Assembly (NCBI GenBank): GCA_018262135.1 | Contig: JAGTSD010000126.1 | Coordinates: forward strand, 1-5,894 | Length of the DNA stretch: 5,894 bases | Direction of reading: 5' to 3' | From: Pseudomonadota bacterium | Lineage (GTDB): Bacteria > Pseudomonadota > Gammaproteobacteria > Competibacterales > Competibacteraceae | Shown here: piece by piece, positions 1-5,883 of the stretch | Layout: the number at the start of each line of letters is the position of its first letter | Position numbering within the stretch: position 1 is the stretch's first letter | Position numbers and translations under genes: made by a program | The notes under the pieces: generated by a model | Seen by the model: only the letters and a program-made list of their open reading frames with translations | Databases searched by the model: none | What the model was told of the DNA's origin: nothing

Positions 1-2285
1 CGGGTTAGCGGCAGACGGATGCTGAACCGCGCGCCCTGCCCCGGTTTAGACCGCACTGATAACCGGCCGTTGTGCTGCTCGGTGATGATGAAATAGGACA
101 CCGACAGGCCCAGGCCCGTCCCGGCGCCCACCTCCTTGGTGGTGAAAAATGGCTCGAAGATGCGCTTGAGCGTTTTTTCATCCATGCCGGGGCCATTGTC
201 AATGACTTCGATCAAGGCGTATAGCGCTTCGCGGCGGGTGCGCAGCGTGATGACCGGCGCCGGCGTGCTCTTCTCGGCCATGGCCTGGGCGGCGTTCTTG
301 ACCAGATTCAGGATCACCTGCTCGATTTCCGTCTTGTCGCAATACACCAGCCGCAGGGCAGGGTCGTAATCGCGGGCGATGGCGATCCGCTTGAAATCGT
401 ATTTCTTTTTCAAATCGTAGTCGCTGGCGGCCAGCCGCAGCACGGTTTCCAGCATCTCCTCCACATCCACCCGCGCGAACCGCGATTCGCTGCGCCGGCT
501 GAAGGACAGCATGTCGGCGACGATCTTGGCCGCACGGGCGCCGGCTTCGCGGATGCCTTCCAGGAACCGCAGGATCTGGCGCTGTTCCAGATAGCGGTGG
601 AGTCGGTCCAGGTCAATGCCGATGGCGTCGGCCACCGCCCGATTCTGCGGCATGTCCGGGGCCATGCGGCGCAGGATATTCTGGCTGCCCTGCAGGATGG
701 CGCCCAGCGGGTTGTTGATCTCGTGGGCCATCCCCGCCGCCAGCCCGCCCACCGACAACATTTTTTCGGTTTGCACCATCATGGACTCGATTCGAATCCG
801 GGCGGTCACGTCGTCCATCCGAATAACCGCGCCGCTTGCCCCATCCGCCGTTAAAGGATAGACCATGACATCGGCATAGTGGAGTTCGCCCTGCACGTCC
901 AGCGTCATCCGTGGGGTCTTGATCGGCCGGCCGAGTTGGATGGCTTGCCGCACCTGCTCAAACTGACCCTCCAGATGCGGGAATACGTCACCGAAGAACC
1001 GGCCTTGCGCCGCTTCCCAGGATACGCCGCCGGCCTGTTCGGCGGGCTGGTTCAGCACCGTGATGTAGCCCCAGGGATCGACACTGATCAGCACCGAGGG
1101 CATCGAATCAATCATGTTCTTGAGATAGAGCCGCATCCGCGCCACTTCTTCCTTGGCGCGCTTCTGCTCGGTAATGTCAATGGCCACCCCGAGCACTACG
1201 GTTTCGTTCAGGCCCGGTTCGCTGAAGGGAATCTTGAGGGTTTGCATGGTGTGAACCTGGCCGGCCTGGTCGGTGAAGGGTTCCTCGGCGATGAACTTGG
1301 GAATTCCGCTGGCGATCACTTCCCGGTCGTCAGCCAGCATCCGCTCGACCTCCTCGTTGGCAGCATGAACCATGCGATGGGAACAATTGACGAGTTCTTC
1401 GACGGTCATGCCAAGCGCTTCGGCGGTGGCGCGATTGGCCAGCAGGAACCGCCCCTGGCGGTCCTTGGCGAAGATCATGTGCGGCACCAGGTCAATGATG
1501 CGCCGCAACCGCAATTCGCTTTCCTGCAACGCCGCTTCCGCCTTGACCTGTTCGGTAATGTCCGTGCCGGTGCCGCGATAGCCCCGGAATCGGCCCTCGG
1601 CGTCGTAAACGGGTTTGCCGTTGATCTTGAGGCAGCGGCCCTCGCCATGGTGATTGCGGAGTCCGGTCCGGTAGACGAAATCGCGGAATGGCAGATGCTC
1701 TTCCAGCAACTCCCGATGGCGGCGCCACTTTTCCTGGTCGTCAGGTGAACTGGCTGCGCCGATTTCCCAGCGGGCGCGACCGAGGACATGGTGCGGGGCG
1801 ATGCCGGTCAGGTCATAAAATCGTTCGGACAGATAGGTGAAGCGCAGATGCTCGTCCATCTCCCAGATCCAGTCGCTGGCCGCTTCGGTCACGTCGCGAA
1901 ACCGGGCCTCGCTTTCGCGCAGCGCCGCTTCCACCTGCCGGCGTTCGTTCAGCTCGCGCTGCAATTGCTGGGTGCGCTGCGCCACCCGCCGTTGCAACAA
2001 CCAGGACCATGACAGGGCAATGGCGACGACCACGCTCAGTGGCATCAAGAGCCAGATTGCATGGCGCAGCATCACCGCGAATCCATCCATGTCCTGCCGC
2101 ACCGGGCCGAACCAGCGATCGAGCAGGATTTCGTGGTAGGAGAAAGGATCGAGGACGGTTACAGTCGCGGCGCCGATGACCGCCAAAAGCGCCAGCCCCA
2201 GGTAAACCCGCCACCCCCGCCTTGGCCGGGCGCCGGACGGCGACGATGGGGACAGCTCAGGGGAAAACGGGGAAGGCGCGGGCAT
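1..2285 (-). CDS. Triple-PAS membrane sensor histidine kinase (3' end outside window)
   Basis: Sensor kinase that should autophosphorylate on a histidine and pass the phosphate to an unseen response regulator. The frame is open for 761 codons and runs off the left edge. Two membrane helices (about residues 25-45 and 76-97) flank a ~30-residue external loop. A short coiled linker with a QRELNERRQVEAAL-like stretch follows, then three PAS modules (about 126-245, 250-372 and 385-495); the first two end in the PAC-type DITEQ. The phosphoacceptor domain has AHEINNPLG (His521). The ATPase domain has the N box NLVKN (660-664), G1 DNGPGM (from Asp696), the FEPFFTTK segment and G2 GTGLGLS (from 722). 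The last visible residues, SIRLPLT, are typical of the end of the ATPase domain, so either few residues are missing or a receiver domain follows. His521 and the N box lie about 140 residues apart, more than usual, because of an insert in the dimerisation domain. The ATG at 2285 is the first possible start after an in-frame stop at 2313-2315; its ribosome binding site is poor. Family assignment is firm; the stimulus cannot be read. Confidence 0.95.
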   Translation of the reverse strand, partial: MPAPSPFSPELSPSSPSGARPRRGWRVYLGLALLAVIGAATVTVLDPFSYHEILLDRWFGPVRQDMDGFAVMLRHAIWLLMPLSVVVAIALSWSWLLQRRVAQRTQQLQRELNERRQVEAALRESEARFRDVTEAASDWIWEMDEHLRFTYLSERFYDLTGIAPHHVLGRARWEIGAASSPDDQEKWRRHRELLEEHLPFRDFVYRTGLRNHHGEGRCLKINGKPVYDAEGRFRGYRGTGTDITEQVKAEAALQESELRLRRIIDLVPHMIFAKDRQGRFLLANRATAEALGMTVEELVNCSHRMVHAANEEVERMLADDREVIASGIPKFIAEEPFTDQAGQVHTMQTLKIPFSEPGLNETVVLGVAIDITEQKRAKEEVARMRLYLKNMIDSMPSVLISVDPWGYITVLNQPAEQAGGVSWEAAQGRFFGDVFPHLEGQFEQVRQAIQLGRPIKTPRMTLDVQGELHYADVMVYPLTADGASGAVIRMDDVTARIRIESMMVQTEKMLSVGGLAAGMAHEINNPLGAILQGSQNILRRMAPDMPQNRAVADAIGIDLDRLHRYLEQRQILRFLEGIREAGARAAKIVADMLSFSRRSESRFARVDVEEMLETVLRLAASDYDLKKKYDFKRIAIARDYDPALRLVYCDKTEIEQVILNLVKNAAQAMAEKSTPAPVITLRTRREALYALIEVIDNGPGMDEKTLKRIFEPFFTTKEVGAGTGLGLSVSYFIITEQHNGRLSVRSKPGQGARFSIRLPLT

Positions 2286-2306
2286 GGGGGCTGGCGAATG
2301 AAAGGT

Positions 2307-2326
2307 TAGCCGTTATCATAAGGCTA
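2307..2326. promoter_or_regulatory. Imperfect inverted repeat in divergent promoter region (candidate operator)
   Basis: The sequence TAGCC-g-TTAT-c-ATAA-GGCTA has two 9-base arms that pair perfectly once one extra G in the left arm is allowed. It lies between the divergent kinase and nagZ start codons. It contains TATCAT (2314-2319, plus) and TATGAT (2320-2315, minus), each one mismatch from the -10 consensus TATAAT. No good -35 box was found on either strand. With a single central base it suits a protein-binding site in DNA better than an RNA hairpin. The regulatory role is inferred from position and symmetry only. Confidence 0.4.
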
Positions 2327-2361
2327 TTTCACGGCGAATCGGCCGATGCGAGGCACGAACG

Positions 2362-3408
2362 ATGGCGTTGGGACCGGTGATGCTGGGACTGGAGGGGGTG
2401 GAGCTGACCGCGCAGGAACGGGAAGTCCTGTGCCATCCCCTGGTGGGCGGGGTCATCCTGTTCACTCGCAACTACCAGTCGCCGGCGCAGCTCGCGGCGC
2501 TGACCGCCGCCATTCACGCCTTGCGCCAGCCACGGCTGCTGGTGGCGGTGGATCACGAAGGCGGCCGGGTGCAACGGTTCCGGGAGGGGTTTACCCGCTT
2601 GCCGCCAGTGCGCCGACTGGGCGAGATCTACGACCAGGACCGGATGCGCGCCAAGCAGTTGGCCCGGGTTACCGGCTGGCTGATGGCCGCCGAGTTGCGG
2701 GCGGCGGGCGTGGATCTGAGTTTCGCTCCCGTGCTGGACCTGGATCACGGCGTGAGCGGGATCATCGGCGACCGGGCGTTTCACCACGAGCCAGAAAGCG
2801 TAGCGGATCTGGCGCACGCTTACGTGAGCGGGATGCAGAAGGCCGGCATGGAGGCGGTAGGCAAGCACTTCCCCGGCCACGGCGGCATCGCTGCCGACTC
2901 CCATCTGGAACTGCCGGTGGACCTGCGCCCGCTCGCGGCGCTGGAAGCAGCCGATCTGCTGGCTTTCGAGCGGATGATCCATTATGGCCTGGCGGCCCTC
3001 ATGCCCGCGCATGTGGTGTATCCGCTGGTGGACGATCGGCCGGCTGGATTCTCGGCGCGCTGGCTGAAAGGCATCCTGCGCCAGCGGCTGGAATTTCAGG
3101 GTGCGATTTTCAGCGACGACCTGGACATGGCCGGCGCGCACGTTGCCGGCGCACCGCCGGAACGGGCCGATGCGGCGCTGGCGGCGGGTTGCGATATGGT
3201 GCTGGCCTGCAACGACCGTCGCGCCGCCATCGCTATTCTCGACCACCTGCGGTATACCCCCGATCCGGTGACCCAGGTACGGCTGATCCGCCTGCACGGG
3301 CGCGGCCACCCTACCGTGGAGCGACTGCATCGCAATCCGGTCTGGCAACGAGCTGTGCGGCTGGTGCATGATTACGATGCGTTCCCGCTGCTGGAGATGG
3401 ATATCTGA
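2362..3408 (+). CDS. nagZ: Beta-N-acetylhexosaminidase NagZ (glycoside hydrolase family 3)
   Basis: Cytoplasmic enzyme that removes N-acetylglucosamine from anhydromuropeptides during peptidoglycan recycling. In bacteria with inducible AmpC its products also feed AmpR signalling; no ampC or ampR is visible here. The 348-residue protein has the usual length of proteobacterial NagZ and lacks the second domain of larger GH3 enzymes. It starts with GPVMLGLEG and carries HPLVGGVILFTRN, the substrate-binding VAVDHEGGRVQRFREGFTRLP (Asp64, Arg72), APVLDLD, and KHFPGHG (Lys168-His169) with Asp179-Ser-His181 on the mobile catalytic loop. It also has MPAHVVYPLVD and FSDDLDMAGA, whose Asp252 aligns with the GH3 nucleophile. 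All expected catalytic residues are present, so the gene looks intact. The ATG is preceded by GAGG at 2350-2353 with an 8-nt spacer. The next gene starts 44 nt after the stop on the same strand, which suggests co-transcription. The alternative long frames over this gene are by-products of GC-rich coding DNA. Confidence 0.97.
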   Translation: MALGPVMLGLEGVELTAQEREVLCHPLVGGVILFTRNYQSPAQLAALTAAIHALRQPRLLVAVDHEGGRVQRFREGFTRLPPVRRLGEIYDQDRMRAKQLARVTGWLMAAELRAAGVDLSFAPVLDLDHGVSGIIGDRAFHHEPESVADLAHAYVSGMQKAGMEAVGKHFPGHGGIAADSHLELPVDLRPLAALEAADLLAFERMIHYGLAALMPAHVVYPLVDDRPAGFSARWLKGILRQRLEFQGAIFSDDLDMAGAHVAGAPPERADAALAAGCDMVLACNDRRAAIAILDHLRYTPDPVTQVRLIRLHGRGHPTVERLHRNPVWQRAVRLVHDYDAFPLLEMDI

Positions 3409-3452
3409 GCCCGGAAATCACCCTGTCGCTACCCCCTTACACGGAGTCCCAC

Positions 3453-4007
3453 ATGTCCAGCATCACTGCCGAACAGGCGCTCGCTGTTCTGCGCGAAGCC
3501 GAGTTGCTCTGCCCGCCGGAGCAGATCGAGGCTGCACTGGACCGTTTGGCCGTGGCCATCACCGCCCGGCTGGAAGGCCGCGATCCCCTGGTGCTGATGG
3601 TGATGAACGGCGCGTTCGTGACCGCTGCGCGCCTGCTATCCCGGCTGCGGTTTCCACTGCGGGTCGGTTACCTGCACGCCACCCGCTATCGCAGCGGCAC
3701 GCGCGGTGGCGAAATCAACTGGATCGCCCCGCCGCGGCCGGCGGTGACCGGGCAGGTGGTGCTGGTCGTGGACGACATCTATGATGAGGGCGACACGCTC
3801 AAGGCGATTCTGGACGAGGTGCGCCAGCAGGGCGCGGCGGCGGTTTGCAGCGCCGTGCTGGTGAACAAACGGCACGACCGCAAGGTTTCGGGCCTGACGG
3901 TGGATTTCATCGGGCTGGAGGTTCCCGATCGTTACGTGTTCGGCTGTGGCATGGACTACAAGGAGTACTGGCGGCAACTGCCGGTCATCTACGCCGCCCG
4001 CGACTGA
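3453..4007 (+). CDS. hpt: Hypoxanthine-guanine phosphoribosyltransferase
   Basis: Type I phosphoribosyltransferase of 184 residues, expected to convert hypoxanthine (and probably guanine) plus PRPP into IMP or GMP in the cytoplasm. The PRPP-binding motif is VLVVDDIYDEGDT (103-115), with acidic pair Asp107-Asp108 and Asp111 at the position of the general base. Glu112 replaces the usual Thr of the DTG motif, a variant I recall from a gammaproteobacterial subgroup. Other family marks are VMNGAFV (50-56) in the pyrophosphate loop region, Lys139 in LVNKR, and EVPDRYVFGCGMDYKEYWR (156-174), where Tyr161 stacks on the purine and Asp168 corresponds to the Mg/purine-contacting Asp of human HGPRT. The start has GGAG at 3443-3446 with a 6-nt spacer. 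The gene sits between nagZ and a nucleoside phosphorylase that probably supplies hypoxanthine, which favours hypoxanthine as the main substrate. Xanthine or guanine use cannot be excluded. The symbol reflects function; this subfamily is distant from E. coli Hpt. Confidence 0.88.
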   Translation: MSSITAEQALAVLREAELLCPPEQIEAALDRLAVAITARLEGRDPLVLMVMNGAFVTAARLLSRLRFPLRVGYLHATRYRSGTRGGEINWIAPPRPAVTGQVVLVVDDIYDEGDTLKAILDEVRQQGAAAVCSAVLVNKRHDRKVSGLTVDFIGLEVPDRYVFGCGMDYKEYWRQLPVIYAARD

Positions 4008-4053
4008 ATGCCTGGCGAAAATCGCCGCTCTCCCGCTCGCGAGACTCCCGACC
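4008..4053 (+). other. Structured 46-nt spacer before the phosphorylase gene
   Basis: The gap holds a small perfect hairpin, GGCGA-AAA-TCGCC (4014-4026), and an 8-bp palindrome CTCGCGAG (4036-4043). No T-run follows, so this is not a terminator. No good ribosome binding site is present before the ATG at 4054; the best is GAGA at 4041-4044. It might modulate translation or mRNA stability between the two salvage genes, but that is only a guess. Confidence 0.3.
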
Positions 4054-4794
4054 ATGCCCCCAACCATCGCGATCATCGGAGGCACCGGCCTCACTGCGCT
4101 GGACACCCTGAAAATCACCCATCGGGAAACCCTGTCCACGCCCTACGGCGAGCCGTCCAGCCCTCTGGTTCATGGCGAACTGGGTGGCCAGACCGTGGTG
4201 TTCCTGTCCCGCCACGGTCCGCATCACACGCTCCCGCCGCACAGGATCAACTATCGGGCCAACCTGTGGGCGCTACACCGGGTCGGCGTGCAACATGTCA
4301 TCGCGGTGGCGGCGGTGGGTGGCATTCGGGACGACATGGAACCGGGCGTCCTGGCTTTCCCGGATCAGCTTGTGGATTATACCTGGGGGCGGCCCTGCAC
4401 CTTTTTTGAGGATAATCTCAGCCAGGTCACCCATATTGACTTTACCGAGCCGTACTGTGGCGAGCTGCGACAACGGCTGATTCAGGCCGCTCGCGCGCTG
4501 AATCTCGGCGCCCTTGAATCCTGCACCTACGCGGCGATGCAGGGGCCGCGCCTGGAAACGGCGGCGGAGATCCGCAAGTTGGAGCGGGACGGTTGCGACA
4601 TCGTCGGCATGACCGGGATGCCGGAAGCGGCGCTGGCCCGGGAATTGGGCTTGCGCTATGCAACGTGCGCGGTGGTAGCGAATCGGGCAGCGGGTAAAAT
4701 ACCGGGTGAAATTACCATGGCCGAGATCGAGCGGAATCTGGTCGAGGGCATGGACAAGGTTAAAATGCTGCTGGCGCGGGTGATTCCGATGTAG
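4054..4794 (+). CDS. S-methyl-5'-thioinosine phosphorylase (MTAP/PNP family)
   Basis: Nucleoside phosphorylase of 246 residues that should split S-methyl-5'-thioinosine with phosphate into hypoxanthine and methylthioribose-1-phosphate. It starts with the family N-terminus IAIIGGTGL (5-13). The phosphate and ribose site carries FLSRHGPHHTLPPHRINYRAN (50-70), and AVAAVGGIRDDMEPG (85-99), FPDQLVDYT, MQGPRLETAAEIR (162-174) and VGMTGMPEAALARE (184-197) follow. Methylthioadenosine phosphorylases hold adenine with two Asp in a T-D-x-D segment; here the aligned segment is VANRA, with Asn210 and Ala212, as expected for a 6-oxopurine. This matches what I recall of Pseudomonas aeruginosa PA3004, a characterised methylthioinosine phosphorylase that also lies beside nagZ. 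I chose the ATG at 4054 because the protein then begins at the family start. A longer frame from 3946 would overlap the previous gene by 62 nt and add non-homologous residues. No clear Shine-Dalgarno precedes it, so translation may depend on the upstream gene. Plain MTAP activity is the main alternative. Confidence 0.88.
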   Translation: MPPTIAIIGGTGLTALDTLKITHRETLSTPYGEPSSPLVHGELGGQTVVFLSRHGPHHTLPPHRINYRANLWALHRVGVQHVIAVAAVGGIRDDMEPGVLAFPDQLVDYTWGRPCTFFEDNLSQVTHIDFTEPYCGELRQRLIQAARALNLGALESCTYAAMQGPRLETAAEIRKLERDGCDIVGMTGMPEAALARELGLRYATCAVVANRAAGKIPGEITMAEIERNLVEGMDKVKMLLARVIPM

Positions 4795-4942
4795 GACGAG
4801 GGACGGCAGGCACTGGATTTCGTGCTTCATCGCGGTTGGTGGGCGTCGAACCATGCATCCGACAATCCAGGAAAAGCCAAGCGTTCGCGAAGGACAGTAC
4901 GCTGCGTAACTTAATGAAAATCAAGGTGAATAATCAAGCCAA

Positions 4943-5560
4943 ATGAATAGCCAAGTGGTCTTTTTGCAGGAGTTCCTGAACCATCCTCGTCAGGTAGCTT
5001 CTCTGATTCCCAGCTCGCGCTTTCTCGAACGGCGCATTGTGCAACTGGCGGAAACGCGGTCGGCCCAGACCATAGTGGAACTGGGCGCCGGCATTGGCGG
5101 TACGACCCGGGCGATTCTCAAAACGATGTCGCCCAACGCGAAACTGCTGAGCATCGAGATCAATCCACGGTTCTGCGTATTGCTCCGCCGCATCAAGGAT
5201 CCTCGACTCATCGTGCATTGTGGCGGCGCTCAGGAACTGCGGGAGGCTATCTCGCGGTATGGCCTGCCCGCACCCGATGCGGTTATTTCGGGGATACCGT
5301 TTTCCACGCTCGGGCGCGGCGTAGGCCCGAGGATTATCGAGACGATTTCCTCGGTGCTCCTCGTTGGCGGCCGTTTCGTGGCGTACCAGGTCAGCAAGCA
5401 CGTTGAGGATCTCTCCCACCCACTGCTGGGGCCCGCGCGAGTTGAAATGGAACTTCTCAACATTCCTCCGCTGCGACTGTATCGGTGGGAAAAGCACGCC
5501 GAAAAACATACTGCCCAACCCTTCGTTCCAGCCGACCGGGCACATGTGGCGCACCGCTGA
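4943..5560 (+). CDS. SAM-dependent methyltransferase, phospholipid N-methyltransferase-like (PmtA-like)
   Basis: Class I (Rossmann-fold) SAM-dependent methyltransferase of 205 residues. The N-terminus FLQEFLNHPRQVASLIPSS (7-25) resembles the membrane-proximal start of PmtA-type enzymes, which methylate phosphatidylethanolamine. SAM-binding motif I is IVELGAGIGGTTRAIL (44-59). The acidic residue that usually holds the SAM ribose is Glu72 in SIEINPRFCVLLRR. DAVISGIPFST (112-122) replaces the NPPY of DNA and rRNA adenine methylases and matches the SGxP pattern of the PmtA-like group. The end of the fold, LLNIPPLRLYRWEK (171-184), is also family-like. The final ~21 residues look unrelated and are encoded in an attC-like sequence. 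ATG 4943 is the only sensible start; AAGGTGA at 4923-4929 lies rather far away (13 nt). It stands 148 nt after the salvage operon and is probably its own unit. Lipid as substrate is inferred; a small-molecule or rRNA substrate is possible. Confidence 0.8.
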   Translation: MNSQVVFLQEFLNHPRQVASLIPSSRFLERRIVQLAETRSAQTIVELGAGIGGTTRAILKTMSPNAKLLSIEINPRFCVLLRRIKDPRLIVHCGGAQELREAISRYGLPAPDAVISGIPFSTLGRGVGPRIIETISSVLLVGGRFVAYQVSKHVEDLSHPLLGPARVEMELLNIPPLRLYRWEKHAEKHTAQPFVPADRAHVAHR

Positions 5561-5561
5561 A
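5513..5561 (+). repeat. Partial attC-like (integron recombination site) sequence
   Basis: The stretch begins with GCCCAAC (5513-5519), which fits the attC R'' core RYYYAAC, and continues CCTTCGTTCCAGC, which resembles the left arm of many chromosomal-integron attC sites as I remember them. TTCcAGC (5526-5532) pairs with GCTGAA (5556-5561) leaving one unpaired C, like the extrahelical base of attC. The closing core GTTRRRY is missing. Instead GCCTAAC occurs at 5576-5582 in direct orientation. It overlaps the methyltransferase stop codon. This may be a decayed site or a chance likeness. Confidence 0.35.
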
Positions 5562-5778
5562 AGGGGACACCCGATGCCTAACCGAGCTTGGAAATCGCTC
5601 GAGCTGCAGCCGTATGGATAAGCGGCGTGGGGAGGCAGGATGGATTAAACTGGGCTATTACTGTACGAGTCGAGGGCGGCTTGGCGGGCTGATCGTCCAG
5701 GGCCTGACGGTGGATTTTTCGCCGAACCCGGGGAAGAATCCGACACATTCGTAATCATTGGAAAGAAGGAGAAAAGTG
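5562..5778. other. Gap without a convincing gene; holds an 18-bp copy of hpt sequence
   Basis: No frame here has both a plausible ribosome binding site and recognisable protein sequence. A 46-codon frame from ATG 5614 to 5754 (MDKRRGEAGWIKLGYYC...) is open but has no Shine-Dalgarno and I do not recognise it. Positions 5700-5717 repeat 3890-3907 of the phosphoribosyltransferase gene exactly, in the same reading phase (GLTVDF). The last ~60 bases become richer in A and T and lead into the small lysine-rich gene. No terminator with a T-run was found. Confidence 0.4.
5766..5771 (+). promoter_or_regulatory. Strong Shine-Dalgarno of the small lysine-rich gene
   Basis: AAGGAG lies 7 nt upstream of the ATG at 5779, the best-placed ribosome binding site in the window. 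It is the main reason for calling the very short downstream frame a real gene. Confidence 0.75.
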
Positions 5779-5883
5779 ATGAGTAAAGGCGCCGACATTA
5801 AAAAGGAAACCAAGAAGAAACCAACCAAGACCCTGAAAGAGAAGAAGGCCGAAAAGAAGTCTAAAAAGGAGAACAAGAGCTAA
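5779..5883 (+). CDS. Small lysine-rich protein, 34 residues, function unknown
   Basis: A complete 34-codon gene from ATG to TAA, easily missed for its length. The product starts MSKGADIKKETKKKP and ends KKSKKENKS. Fifteen of 34 residues are Lys, five are Asp or Glu, and there is no Cys, Trp, Tyr or Phe, so the protein is strongly basic, very soluble and has no membrane segment or signal peptide. After Pro15 it alternates Lys with Glu, Ala and Leu, compatible with one charged helix. I recall short annotated proteins of the pattern MSKG..KKETKKKP.KT.KEK.AEKK in other proteobacteria, which supports a conserved family; this needs a search to confirm. Binding to nucleic acid or ribosomes would fit the charge but is not shown by any motif. 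It stands alone, about 220 nt after the methyltransferase, with a strong ribosome binding site of its own; the window ends 11 nt after its stop. Confidence 0.72.
   Translation: MSKGADIKKETKKKPTKTLKEKKAEKKSKKENKS

Noticed and set aside
879..1748. Long plus-strand open frame (289 codons) inside the kinase region
   Set aside because: It lies antisense to a continuous kinase frame with PAS and HisKA motifs. Its sequence is His/Gly/Pro-rich with no recognisable domain and no ribosome binding site.
2329..3371. Two more frames open for over 1 kb across nagZ (minus 2329-3369 and plus 2346-3371)
   Set aside because: Both are Arg/Gly/Pro- or His/Gln-rich by-products of GC-rich third positions. The NagZ frame carries every catalytic motif.
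3946..4053. Upstream ATG at 3946 as the start of the phosphorylase
   Set aside because: It would overlap the previous gene by 62 nt and add 36 residues unlike the family N-terminus; the family start IAIIGGTG follows directly from ATG 4054.
4808..4827. Possible terminator after the salvage operon (AGGCAC / GTGCTT, 8-nt loop)
   Set aside because: The stem is six pairs including a wobble and no T-run follows, so it is too weak to call.
4273..4854. Minus-strand frame of 193 codons opposite the phosphorylase gene
   Set aside because: It has no domain or ribosome binding site and is fully explained as the antisense shadow of a well-supported gene.
4795..4942. An attC site upstream of the methyltransferase that would make it a complete integron cassette
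   Set aside because: No RYYYAAC/GTTRRRY pair with matching arms was found in this gap.
4934..5554. Minus-strand frame of 206 codons opposite the methyltransferase
   Set aside because: The plus frame has clear SAM-binding motifs; the minus frame has none and matches it almost base for base in extent.
5614..5754. 46-codon frame as a small gene
   Set aside because: There is no ribosome binding site and no recognisable sequence; kept only as a note in the gap entry.
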